A stretch of DNA of 64,000 nucleotides from the NCBI GenBank assembly GCA_905215465.1, contig CAJMPT010000001.1, positions 1 through 64,000 on the forward strand, given 5' to 3'. The number at the start of each line of letters is the position of its first letter. Positions within the stretch are counted from its first letter, which is position 1. Both the position numbers and the translations under genes were made by a program. Under the pieces are notes generated by a model. The model was not told where the DNA came from and did no database searches. It saw only the letters and a list, made by a program, of their open reading frames with translations. This document shows, piece by piece, positions 11,852 to 19,816 of the stretch. Source of the stretch: an uncultured bacterium. Lineage in GTDB: Bacteria; Actinomycetota; Coriobacteriia; Coriobacteriales; Atopobiaceae.

Positions 11852-12508
11852 CTAGAAGGTTCCGAAGATGCGGTCGCCCGCATCGCCGAGGCCAGGCCTG
11901 ATGTAGGCGTTCTGGTCAAGGCAGCGGTCGAGCGAGCAGGTGTAGAGACGAACGTCCGGGTCGGCCTTCAGCACGGTGGCCACGCCCTCGGGGGCAGAGA
12001 CCAGCGTGAGGCAGCGGATGTCCTTGGCGCCGGCCTCGCGCAGGTACTGCAGGGCCGCGACGAGCGAGCCGCCGGTGGCCAGCATGGGGTCGACCACCAG
12101 ACAGGTGCGCTCCCCCACGTCGGACGGGAGCTTGCAGTAGTACGGGTGCGGCTCGTGGGTCTCGGGGTCGCGGAACATGCCCACGTGACCCACGCGCGCG
12201 GAGGGAACGAGCTGCAGGATGCCATCGACCATGCCCAGGCCCGCACGCAAGATGGGCACGACGGCGACCTTCTTGCCCGCCAGGCGCTTGCACTTGGCGG
12301 TCTCAAGCGGGGTCTTGACCTCGACGTCCTCCAAGGGGAAGTCCCTCATGGCCTCGTAGCCCTCGAAGATGGCGAGCTCGGTCACGAGCTGACGAAACTG
12401 GTTGGTGCCGGTCTGCTCGTCTCGCAGGATGTGCAGCTTGTGCTGCACAAGCGGGTGGTCGACGACGGTGAGCCGGCTGGAGTCAAACTGGACACTCTGG
12501 GTTTGCAC
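11852..12508 (-). CDS. upp: Uracil phosphoribosyltransferase
   Basis: Pyrimidine salvage: uracil plus PRPP to UMP in the cytoplasm. 218 residues, the normal size. The PRPP-binding loop is DPMLATGGSLVAAL, and the uracil-binding end AYIRPGLGDAGDRIFGT is typical. It follows rpiB by 2 nt, so the two are co-transcribed. Confidence 0.97.
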   Translation of the reverse strand: MQTQSVQFDSSRLTVVDHPLVQHKLHILRDEQTGTNQFRQLVTELAIFEGYEAMRDFPLEDVEVKTPLETAKCKRLAGKKVAVVPILRAGLGMVDGILQLVPSARVGHVGMFRDPETHEPHPYYCKLPSDVGERTCLVVDPMLATGGSLVAALQYLREAGAKDIRCLTLVSAPEGVATVLKADPDVRLYTCSLDRCLDQNAYIRPGLGDAGDRIFGTF

Positions 12509-12510
12509 GC

Positions 12511-12990
12511 CTACTCCTGACCGGTGAAGTCGGCGGGAACGCCCTCGAAGGAGGGGTCGTCCTCGCGCATGATCTTCTGGACGCGGCCGGTGTGGCGGCC
12601 GCCGCCGAACTCGGTGGTGAGGAAGGTGTCGACGATCTGCTCGTTGAGCTCCAGGGGCACGAAGCGGCCGGAGAGGCCGATGACGTTGCAGTCGTTGTGC
12701 TCGCGGCAGAGCTCGGCAAACTGGACGGTCTGGATGGCCGTGGCGCGGATGCCAGGGACCTTGTCGGCAGTCATGGCAATGCCAAGGCCGGTGCCGCAGA
12801 TGACGACGCCGCGGTCAGCGTCGCCGCGGGCCACCATGCGGCCCACCTTGTCGCCAAAGTCGGGGTAGTCGACGCGGTCGTCCGTGGCGGGGCCAAGGTC
12901 GATGACCTCGTGGCCCAGAGAGCGGATGTGCTCGATGATGGGGGCCTTCTGGATGAAGCCCGCGTGGTCGGAGGCAACGGCAATGCGCAT
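12511..12990 (-). CDS. rpiB: Ribose-5-phosphate isomerase B
   Basis: Interconverts ribose 5-phosphate and ribulose 5-phosphate. 159 residues. The RpiB motifs are present: N-terminal MRIAVASDHAGF, the catalytic Cys in VVICGTGLGIAM, and RGD followed by a C-terminal Arg-rich segment. The start at 12990 has AAGGA 6 nt upstream. Coupling to upp links PRPP-precursor supply with base salvage. Confidence 0.95.
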   Translation of the reverse strand: MRIAVASDHAGFIQKAPIIEHIRSLGHEVIDLGPATDDRVDYPDFGDKVGRMVARGDADRGVVICGTGLGIAMTADKVPGIRATAIQTVQFAELCREHNDCNVIGLSGRFVPLELNEQIVDTFLTTEFGGGRHTGRVQKIMREDDPSFEGVPADFTGQE

Positions 12991-13126
12991 GTGAGTTCCT
13001 TCCCTTCGTGCGGCAATTAGCTCGCGCTTGTTCACAGTCGCACTTAGGTTAGCACGCTGCAACCCGAGTCAGCCTCTGCATAAAGCAGCGATAAAGACCC
13101 AGGGCCCCGGGGGACGGGGCCTCGGG

Positions 13127-14701
13127 TTACAGGACGTCTGCCGCTGGAATGGCGCCCTCGCGCAGGACGCGGGGCGAGGCCCCCGCGCAGTCCACGATGG
13201 TCGAGGGCACGGCCAGCGGCGCGGCGCCCGCGTCAAGCACGAGGTCCGCCTCGGCAAGGATCTGAGGGGCGAGCTCGGCCGCGCAGGTGGCCGCGGGGCA
13301 GCCGTGGAGGTTGGCGCTCGTCTGCGCCAGGGGCTCGCCCAGCTCGGCGAGAATTGCCTCGACTACCTTGGAGGCCGGGTCGCGCAGGGCGATGGTCGCG
13401 GGCCCGCGCAGGCCGTCGGGGCCGAGGCTGCCGGGCTGCACGTACTCCGGCGGGCACTTCTCGCCAGCCGTGACCACGAGGGTGAGGGCGCCCGGCCAGA
13501 AGCGTCGGGCCAGGTCACGGGCATAGCCAGGGACGTCGGAGCCCCAGCGGTCAAGGCCGTCCTGGCCGCTCACAAACCACGGGAGGGTCTGAGCGAGATC
13601 GCGCCTCTTGATGGAGAAGACCTTGCGATGGGCGGGGTTGTCAGCGGTGGCGGCGCAGGCCAGGCCGTAGACGGAGTCGGTGGGCACCGCAAGGACGCCG
13701 CCACGGCGCAAAACCTCCACCGCGCGGGAGACGACCTCGGGCTCGGGGGCGGCCGGATTGACCTTGACCACCTTCTGGGCGATGACCGGGGAGGCGGCGG
13801 GCAGCTCCCCCTCCCTCACGGCGACAAGCACGCGCGGGCGGTGGGTGAGATCCTCGCGGACCTCCACGCTGGCCCAGCCGCCTGCGGCGCGGGTGAGCTC
13901 GGCGGCCTTGTCCAGGTGGCCCTCAAAGAGCTCGAGCGCCATCGTGCCGCCGGGGCAGAGCGCGCGAGGCGCCAGCTCCAGGATGCGGCGGAAGACGTCG
14001 AGTCCGTCCGCGCCGCCGTCAAGCGCCAGCTCAGGCTCGTTGTCCTTGACCTCGGCCGGGACCTCGTTTGCTAGGACGGCCGTGGGAATGTAGGGCGGGT
14101 TGGAGACCAGGACGGAAAACGTGCCCATGAGGGCGGGGTCCACGTCGGCCGCGAGGTCGGTCTGGACGATGTCCACGGCGTCCGCGAGCCCCAGGGCCTC
14201 GCGATTGCGGGTTGCCAGGTCAACGGCGACGGGCGAGAGGTCCGTGGCGACGACGCGGGTGCCCGGGCGCTCGGAGGCGACGGAGAGCGAGATGCAGCCG
14301 GTGCCGGTGCCTATCTCCAGCACGCGCGTGGGCCCGCCGGCGGCGCGCGCGGCGGCGTCGACGCCCTCGAGCGCGGCGTCCACCAGGACCTCGGTCTCTG
14401 GGCGCGGAATGAGCACGCCCTTCTCGCAGCGCAGGACAATGTGGCGGAAGGGCATCTCGCCCGTGACGTACTGGAGGGGCTCGCCGGCGGCGCGGCGCTC
14501 AATGCCGGCGTGCATGCGGTCGAGCTCCTCGGGGGCCAGGGGGCGGTCGAAGTTGACGTAGAGCTCCACGCGAGAAAGGCCCGTCGCGTCGCACAGCAGC
14601 CACTCGGCCGAGTGGCGCGGGTGCTCGTCGCCGTGACGCCCCAGGTAGCCGCAGGTCCACTCGAGGATGCGCTTGACGGTCCAGGGCTCTTGCTGCGGCA
14701 T
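13127..14701 (-). CDS. prmC-tsaC: Fusion of release-factor glutamine methyltransferase (PrmC) and threonylcarbamoyl-AMP synthase (TsaC/Sua5)
   Basis: One 524-residue protein joins two translation-related enzymes. Residues 1-300 are PrmC/HemK: SAM loop LEIGTGTGC (about 128-136) and catalytic NPPY (201-204), which methylates the Gln of the GGQ motif of release factors. Residues 320-524 are a YrdC/TsaC domain (RRGGVLAVPTDSVYGLACA, then a KRRDLAQTLPWF segment), which makes threonylcarbamoyl-AMP for the t6A modification of tRNA. It lies about 100 nt downstream of prfA, whose product is the PrmC substrate. The start at 14701 has AGAAAGG upstream. The separate genes are often adjacent in other bacteria; here they are fused in frame with no sign of a frameshift. 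Confidence 0.94.
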   Translation of the reverse strand: MPQQEPWTVKRILEWTCGYLGRHGDEHPRHSAEWLLCDATGLSRVELYVNFDRPLAPEELDRMHAGIERRAAGEPLQYVTGEMPFRHIVLRCEKGVLIPRPETEVLVDAALEGVDAAARAAGGPTRVLEIGTGTGCISLSVASERPGTRVVATDLSPVAVDLATRNREALGLADAVDIVQTDLAADVDPALMGTFSVLVSNPPYIPTAVLANEVPAEVKDNEPELALDGGADGLDVFRRILELAPRALCPGGTMALELFEGHLDKAAELTRAAGGWASVEVREDLTHRPRVLVAVREGELPAASPVIAQKVVKVNPAAPEPEVVSRAVEVLRRGGVLAVPTDSVYGLACAATADNPAHRKVFSIKRRDLAQTLPWFVSGQDGLDRWGSDVPGYARDLARRFWPGALTLVVTAGEKCPPEYVQPGSLGPDGLRGPATIALRDPASKVVEAILAELGEPLAQTSANLHGCPAATCAAELAPQILAEADLVLDAGAAPLAVPSTIVDCAGASPRVLREGAIPAADVL

Positions 14702-14803
14702 GGCTGGCCTTTCTGACGGGACGGCCCGGCAACCGGGCCCGGATGGCATGGCGCCCGCCGGCAGGTGCCGACGGGCGCGGGGACAGATCTCTGGAGCCGG
14801 GAG

Positions 14804-15871
14804 CTACACGGCCTGGGCGAGCTTCTCGGCGCGCTCGGCGGCCGCAAGGGCGTCGATGACGTCGGCGAGGTTGGAGCCCAGAAGGACGCCGTTGTAGGTG
14901 CTGTTGAAGCCGATGCGGTGGTCGGTCACGCGGTCCTGCGGCTGGTTGTACGTGCGAATCTTCTCGGAGCGGTTGCCGTGGCCAATCTGGGAGAGGCGCT
15001 CGGCGCCCTGCTCGGCCTGCTGCTTCTCGAGCTCCATCTCGTACAGGCGGGCGCGCAGCATCTGCATGCAGACCTCGCGGTTCTGGATCTGGGAGCGCTG
15101 GTCCTGGGACTGCACCACGGTGTTGGTGGGCAGGTGCGTGATGCGCACGGCGGAGTAGGTGGTGTTGACGCACTGACCGCCAGGGCCGGAGGCGCAGTAG
15201 GTGTCGATGCGCAGGTCGGACTGCTCGATGTGGATGTCGATCTCATCCGCCTCGGGCAGCACGGCCACGGTTGCCGTGGAGGTCTGGATGCGGCCCTGGG
15301 CCTCGGTCTTGGGGATGCGCTGGACGCGGTGGACGCCGGACTCGTACTTCATGACGGAGTAGACGCGCTCGCCGGTGACCTTGAACTCGATGGTCTTGAA
15401 GCCGCCCGCATCGGACGGGGAGCTGGAGAGCACCTCGATCTTCCAGCCCTTGGAGGCCGCGAAGCGCTCGTACATCTTGTACAGGTCTCCCGCGAAGATG
15501 CCCGCCTCGTCGCCGCCGACGCCGGCGCGAATCTCGACGATGGTGTCCTTCTCGTCGTTGGGGTCTGCCGGGATGAGCAGGAACTTGATGTCGTCCTCGA
15601 GGGCGGGGAGCTTCTCCTCGTTGGAGGAGATGTCCTCCTGGAGCATGGCCTTCTCGTCCGCGTCGGCGGCCTCGTGCAGCATCTCCTTAGCGGCCTCGAT
15701 GTCATCGAGGGCCTGCAGGTACTCGCGGGCCTTGGTCACGAGCTCGCCCTGGCTGGCGTGCTCCTTGGCAAGACGGGCGTACTCCTTGGGGTTGGAAACA
15801 ACGGCCGGGTCCATGAGCTTCTGCTCGAGCTCCTGGTAGGCCGCGATGATCTTCTCTAGCCTTTCACGCAT
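14804..15871 (-). CDS. prfA: Peptide chain release factor 1
   Basis: Terminates translation at UAA and UAG. 355 residues. It contains the GGQ loop (SGPGGQCVNTTYSAVRITHL) and the PxT anticodon-mimic tripeptide in RIPKTEAQGR. The start at 15871 has AGGAG 5 nt upstream. It is followed by its methyltransferase in the prmC-tsaC fusion. Confidence 0.97.
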   Translation of the reverse strand: MRERLEKIIAAYQELEQKLMDPAVVSNPKEYARLAKEHASQGELVTKAREYLQALDDIEAAKEMLHEAADADEKAMLQEDISSNEEKLPALEDDIKFLLIPADPNDEKDTIVEIRAGVGGDEAGIFAGDLYKMYERFAASKGWKIEVLSSSPSDAGGFKTIEFKVTGERVYSVMKYESGVHRVQRIPKTEAQGRIQTSTATVAVLPEADEIDIHIEQSDLRIDTYCASGPGGQCVNTTYSAVRITHLPTNTVVQSQDQRSQIQNREVCMQMLRARLYEMELEKQQAEQGAERLSQIGHGNRSEKIRTYNQPQDRVTDHRIGFNSTYNGVLLGSNLADVIDALAAAERAEKLAQAV

Positions 15872-15976
15872 GGTGACTCCTGTGCTCAAAGTGTCATACG
15901 GGTTCCATGATAACCGCCCAAAGCCCCCGGGCTATGCCAAACTGTTGGCGTCAGACGATATCTTGCGAGGAACCAC

Positions 15977-17419
15977 ATGGATAAGAGCCGAGAGGACAAC
16001 GAGAAGACCTTGGAGCGGCCGTTGCCGGCCGAGCCCGCAACCGAGGAGCTTGGCGACGCGAGGAGGCATGTCGGACAGGCGGCCGCGAACGGCGCCGACG
16101 CCGCCGGTGCCGCGCGGCCCCGCCTGAGCGACGTGACGGGCATCACCGGCAGCTACCTGCGTGCGAGCTTTGGCGATCTTCTCGCCTGGTGCAAGCGGCA
16201 CAAGGGGGCGTGCCTGGCCTTTGCGGCCATTCTGGTGGCGTGCGCCTTCATCTTGGTGTCGGCCGGCCTTCACGCGCGCAACGTCCCCGGCGCGGACTTC
16301 GTAGAGAAGGACGCGTGGGCCCGCCTGGCCGCGCCCGAGTACGAGCCGGGCGTCTTTGGAAGCCAGGACCATCTATATCTGAGTGAGGTCAAGGTGGACA
16401 GCCAGCGTCGCGTGGTGCGGACCAACGACGGCTCGCAGGCGCAGTTTGGCGCCTCGGGCTATGCCGAGGCACACGTGACCGCGAAGTTTGGCAACGGATC
16501 CGTGGTAGCCACCAAGACGGCGACCCTCTCCTACGCAAAGGTGGGCTCCGCCTGGCAGGGCATTGGCGGAGAGGCCGACGCCAGCGTCTCATACGAGGCG
16601 GTGGCCGGCGTCCCAAGGGCGCAGGTCCTGGCCAACCTTGACGACCTTCTTGCCGAGGGCGAGCGCTCGCTTGCGGCCGCGGCCAAGACGGCCGGCAGCC
16701 CCGTCGGCGGCTCGGAGCTCACGCTGGCACAGATCTACGACGGCGCCAAGACAAGCATTGCGACGGAGGACTTTGACGCCGAGGCCCAAACCGAGAGCGT
16801 TGCCCTGACCTGCGTGAAGTCGAGCAGCTTTGAGTCCTACACCTGCAGGCTCACCGCGCACTTTGCCTTCAGGCCGGTCAACGGCGTCTGGGAGCTCGAG
16901 TCCGTCGAAGTCAACGATGACGCCAAGACGCGCACCTTCCAGCCGCTGGTGGGAACCTGGGAGGGCACGTTCCAGAGCCAGGAGACCGACGGCGCAAAGT
17001 GCCTGGGTGCCGGCGCAAGCCCCCTTTACGTCACCTTTGAAGCCGCCGAGACGGCCGACGGCGACGCCGGCACGCGCCTGACCGGCACTATCTCTGCCCT
17101 GGCCCACTTCCACGAGCACCCCTCCGCCGACAGCGCGTCCTGCGACGGGGACGAGAAGCTCGCCGACGTTAAGCTCGTGGCCAACTACTACGGCGGGCAC
17201 AACGCCGACGTTGACTCCGACCTGGCGTTTGTGGCGACCCTCCCCGAGGAGGTGGGCGGCACCGTCACCGTGACGTTTGGCTTTGGCGCGGGCGGCGACC
17301 CCACGCAGGCCGTGGCACGCGTCCAGACCACCTACCCGCACAAGGGCACGTTCCTCTTCATCCCCTTTGACCAGACCATCACCTACACAGACGTCTACCT
17401 CCTCAAGAAGGTCAGCTAG
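15977..17419 (+). CDS. Membrane-anchored extracytoplasmic protein of unknown function
   Basis: 480 residues. A charged cytoplasmic region of about 75 residues is followed by one TM segment (about 76-97) and a large extracellular part rich in beta-type segments, Thr and Ser. Near 315-330 the segment FQPLVGTWEGTFQSQ could begin a lipocalin-like or calycin-like barrel; this is a weak impression. I do not recognise a family. GAGGAA lies 4 nt upstream of the ATG. It stands alone between prfA (divergent) and rpmE (convergent), and a large palindrome follows its stop. Confidence 0.75.
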   Translation: MDKSREDNEKTLERPLPAEPATEELGDARRHVGQAAANGADAAGAARPRLSDVTGITGSYLRASFGDLLAWCKRHKGACLAFAAILVACAFILVSAGLHARNVPGADFVEKDAWARLAAPEYEPGVFGSQDHLYLSEVKVDSQRRVVRTNDGSQAQFGASGYAEAHVTAKFGNGSVVATKTATLSYAKVGSAWQGIGGEADASVSYEAVAGVPRAQVLANLDDLLAEGERSLAAAAKTAGSPVGGSELTLAQIYDGAKTSIATEDFDAEAQTESVALTCVKSSSFESYTCRLTAHFAFRPVNGVWELESVEVNDDAKTRTFQPLVGTWEGTFQSQETDGAKCLGAGASPLYVTFEAAETADGDAGTRLTGTISALAHFHEHPSADSASCDGDEKLADVKLVANYYGGHNADVDSDLAFVATLPEEVGGTVTVTFGFGAGGDPTQAVARVQTTYPHKGTFLFIPFDQTITYTDVYLLKKVS

Positions 17420-17430
17420 CGGACTGCCCG

Positions 17431-17555
17431 CAAATTGGGGACGTGTTCATATTTGCGCAAGTTTGGGACAGGTTCGTCTCGCCGGACCCAGAGCCGGAGC
17501 CAGCGGAGACGAGCCTGTCCCCTTTTTGCGCAAATATGAACACGTCCCCAATTTG
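17431..17555. repeat. Composite palindrome built on GGGGACGTGTTCAT (REP-like)
   Basis: Outer arms of 30 bp (17431-17460 and 17526-17555) are perfectly complementary. Inside them is a second dyad, GGGACAGG..CGTCTC / GAGACG..CCTGTCCC. The outer arm sequence is repeated identically (29 bp) at 44443-44471. It lies between the convergent 15977-17419 gene and rpmE and may also act as a terminator. Confidence 0.85.
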
Positions 17556-17576
17556 AGAAACAATTTGAGAAAAAGG

Positions 17577-17605
17577 GAGCCCCGCACCGGATGGATGCGG
17601 GGCTC
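17577..17605 (-). terminator. Intrinsic terminator of rpmE
   Basis: Stem GAGCCCCGCA / TGCGGGGCTC with a 9-nt loop. On the minus strand it is followed by CCCTTTTTCTC. It lies 25-55 nt after the rpmE stop. Confidence 0.8.
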
Positions 17606-17630
17606 CTTTGCTGTTGCGTTGGAACGCGCG

Positions 17631-18059
17631 CTACTCGGCGGCGTTCTCCTCGGCGGCAGGGGCCTCCTCGGCGGGAGCCTCGGCCTCAGCGGCAGCAGCC
17701 TTGGCAGCCTCGGCCTCAGCCTTAGCGGCGTACTCGGCGGCACGCTTGGCCTTGGCCTCAGCCTTGGCCTCAGCGGCGGCCTTGCGGGCGGCCTCGGCCT
17801 CAGCAGCCTTGGCGGCCTTAGCAGCCTTGGCCTCCTCGGCCTTCTTGAGCTGGGCGGCAGCGGCGCCACCGAACTTGTCGGCGAAGCGCTGGACGCGGCC
17901 GCCGGTGTCAACGAGCTTCTGGGTGCCGGTGTAGAACGGGTGGCACTTGTCGCACAGGTCCAGGGTCATCTCGCTCTTGGTGGAGCGGGTAACCCAGGTG
18001 TTGCCGCAGGTGCAGCGGACGGTGCACTCCACGTAATTAGGGTGAATGCCTTGCTTCAT
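17631..18059 (-). CDS. rpmE: Ribosomal protein L31 with a long Ala/Glu/Lys tail
   Basis: Residues 1-70 are a zinc-binding (C+) L31: GIHPNYVECTVRCTCGN and LDLCDKCHPFYTG carry the Cys ligands. Residues 70-142 form a low-complexity, alanine-rich, charged extension (repeats of KAAKAAEAE and AEAPAEEAPAAEE types) that doubles the usual 70-90 residue length and probably forms a long helix on the ribosome surface. GAGGAG lies 7 nt upstream of the ATG. Tandem hairpins precede it (18080-18129). Confidence 0.95.
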   Translation of the reverse strand: MKQGIHPNYVECTVRCTCGNTWVTRSTKSEMTLDLCDKCHPFYTGTQKLVDTGGRVQRFADKFGGAAAAQLKKAEEAKAAKAAKAAEAEAARKAAAEAKAEAKAKRAAEYAAKAEAEAAKAAAAEAEAPAEEAPAAEENAAE

Positions 18060-18079
18060 TGCAGGACTCCTCTTCTCGT

Positions 18080-18129
18080 GCCCTGGTTCCGACCAGAGCG
18101 GGGGTTTGTGTCCTGGTTCCGACCAGGAC
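18080..18129 (-). promoter_or_regulatory. Tandem-hairpin leader of rpmE (candidate L31 autoregulatory RNA)
   Basis: Two near-identical hairpins exactly 30 bp apart precede the L31 start codon. The distal one (18110-18129) has an 8-bp stem with a CGGA loop, GTCCTGGT / ACCAGGAC on the transcript; the proximal one (18080-18099) has GCTCTGGT / ACCAGGGC. L31 leaders, including a Coriobacteria type, have been described by comparative genomics; assignment to that class is my inference from position and structure. Confidence 0.7.
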
Positions 18130-18269
18130 GGTCAAGCTGTCTGAGTGTATCAGAAAGCATGTGGTCTGAGTATGGAGAAACGCGTGTGTCTCGCCTGAAA
18201 ATGCCAGGGCAGGCGAGTGCGGCCTTGCAGCATACTGGTCAGAACAAAAGCAATCCACGGAGGGCCACC

Positions 18270-19049
18270 ATGTTTCTTGCCATAGACGTCGGCAACACGC
18301 AGTCCACGCTCGGCCTCTTTGACGACGAGGGCCAGCTGGCCAAGGGCTGGCGCATGACGAGCAGCGCCAGCGACACCTCGGACATGCTCCACGCCCGCCT
18401 GTTCTCGTACTTCCTCAAGGACGGCTACGAGCTGGCCGACGTCAGCGCCGCGGCTGTGGCCAGCGTGGTGCCTGCCCTGACGCGCGCCTGGTGGCGCTGT
18501 CTGGGGGACCTTCTGGGCAGAAGCCCGCTTCTGGTCAACGCCACCCACGACTACGGCATGCCCATCGACATGCCAAACCCGCGCACCGTCGGCGCAGACC
18601 GCATTGCCAACGCCATCGCTGCCAGAAACTCCTACGGCTCCCCCGTCATCGTGGTTGACTTTGGCACGGCGACCAACATCGACGTGGTGGACGATCGTGG
18701 CGCGTACCGCGGCGGCGCCATCTCGCCCGGCCTGATGCTCTCCGCAAACGCCCTGTTCAGCAAGGCCGCCAAGCTGGCAAGCATCCCCGTCGAGGCTCCC
18801 GAGCACGCGCTGGGCGACACCACGGAGACCGCCATGCAGTCCGGCCTGGTGATCGGCGCGGCCGCGCAGGCCGAGGGTCTCGTCTCGCGTATGAAGGCGG
18901 AGCTGGGCATCGAGAAGGCCACGGTCATCGGCACCGGCGGTCTGGCCCGCACCGTCAGCCGCGCCACGGACCTCTTTGACGCCGTGGACCCCACGCTGAC
19001 CCTGCGCGGCATCCGCGAGATCTGGCTCCAGCAGCACGGCGGCGCATAA
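18270..19049 (+). CDS. coaX: Type III pantothenate kinase
   Basis: Phosphorylates pantothenate in coenzyme A synthesis. 259 residues with the acetate-kinase-fold signatures MFLAIDVGNTQSTLGLF, GADRIANAIAA, VVDFGTATNIDVV and GGAISPGL. GGAGG lies 6 nt upstream of the ATG at 18270; the frame is open further upstream but no start there has comparable support. It is divergent from rpmE and ends at a strong shared hairpin. Confidence 0.95.
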   Translation: MFLAIDVGNTQSTLGLFDDEGQLAKGWRMTSSASDTSDMLHARLFSYFLKDGYELADVSAAAVASVVPALTRAWWRCLGDLLGRSPLLVNATHDYGMPIDMPNPRTVGADRIANAIAARNSYGSPVIVVDFGTATNIDVVDDRGAYRGGAISPGLMLSANALFSKAAKLASIPVEAPEHALGDTTETAMQSGLVIGAAAQAEGLVSRMKAELGIEKATVIGTGGLARTVSRATDLFDAVDPTLTLRGIREIWLQQHGGA

Positions 19050-19103
19050 GGCACCACCCCCGACGCCCGCGCAGCAACCCCGCAACCAACAACGGCAGAC
19101 AAC

Positions 19104-19145
19104 AAGGCGAGAAGGGCCTGGCGGCATGCCGGCCCTTCTCGCCTT
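19104..19145. terminator. Bidirectional terminator made of inverted GGCGAGAA copies
   Basis: Perfect 15-bp arms, AAGGCGAGAAGGGCC / GGCCCTTCTCGCCTT, with a 12-nt loop containing a further small dyad. It sits between convergent coaX and the BirA-like gene. Each arm contains one copy of the abundant GGCGAGAA octamer. Confidence 0.8.
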
Positions 19146-19172
19146 GCTTGGTATTGGGGTCGTTGCCTGCGG

Positions 19173-19802
19173 CTACTCCGCCGCGGGACGGATGCTGGCG
19201 TGCTCCGGGGCGATGTCGAGGTCACGGCCGAACTCGTTTCTGACCGTGGCGCGGCCCCAGACGTCCATGCCCACGAGGGTGCCCCTCATGGCCACCTTTC
19301 CGTTGGGGTAGACCACCTCGGCGGGCTTGCCCATGAGCGGCATGCGGTCAAAGAGCTCGTTGAGCACGGGGCCGAGGGGCGTTGCCGCGCGCCCGGCCTG
19401 GGCGATGCCCTCCGCCCACGACGTCACGTGGGCAAGCACGCCCTCGGCCACGGCGTCCGCCAGGGCATCGGCCGTCTGCTCGGTCACACCGCCAAGGACC
19501 ACGTGGCAGACGACGAACATGCCCTCGCCGTAGCCCGCCGTGGTGCGGACCGTGGCCATGACGCCGTCGGGCCCGCAGACGTCATGCGGCCAGGCAACAC
19601 CCACCTCGCTGGCGCCCAGGCCAGCGAGGGCGTCGGCCACGCCAAGCGCCGCCGCATAGGGAACGCCCGTCAGGAAGGCCATGCCCACCTCAGGGCGCAC
19701 GACCACCTCGACCAGCAGCACATCCGCGTCAAGCTGGACGTTCCTCGCGCCCGCAGGCGCGCCATCGCGGGCAAGCTCGACGATGTCGGCAAAATCAGAC
19801 AT
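19173..19802 (-). CDS. BirA-like (biotin-protein ligase fold) protein lacking the biotinyl-AMP loop
   Basis: 209 residues. The central segment VADALAGLGASEVGVAWPHDV aligns with the BirA VKWPNDL region and the end, GTLVGMDVWGRATVRNEFGRDLDI, looks like the BirA C-terminal SH3-like domain. The N-terminal GRGRRG-type biotinoyl-AMP loop is absent, so normal ligase activity is doubtful. GAGGAG lies 8 nt upstream of the ATG at 19802. It follows folP-folK by 14 nt and is probably co-transcribed. It may be a paralogue with another acyl substrate or a regulatory relic. Confidence 0.6.
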   Translation of the reverse strand: MSDFADIVELARDGAPAGARNVQLDADVLLVEVVVRPEVGMAFLTGVPYAAALGVADALAGLGASEVGVAWPHDVCGPDGVMATVRTTAGYGEGMFVVCHVVLGGVTEQTADALADAVAEGVLAHVTSWAEGIAQAGRAATPLGPVLNELFDRMPLMGKPAEVVYPNGKVAMRGTLVGMDVWGRATVRNEFGRDLDIAPEHASIRPAAE

Positions 19803-19816
19803 GCAAGCAGCTCCTC

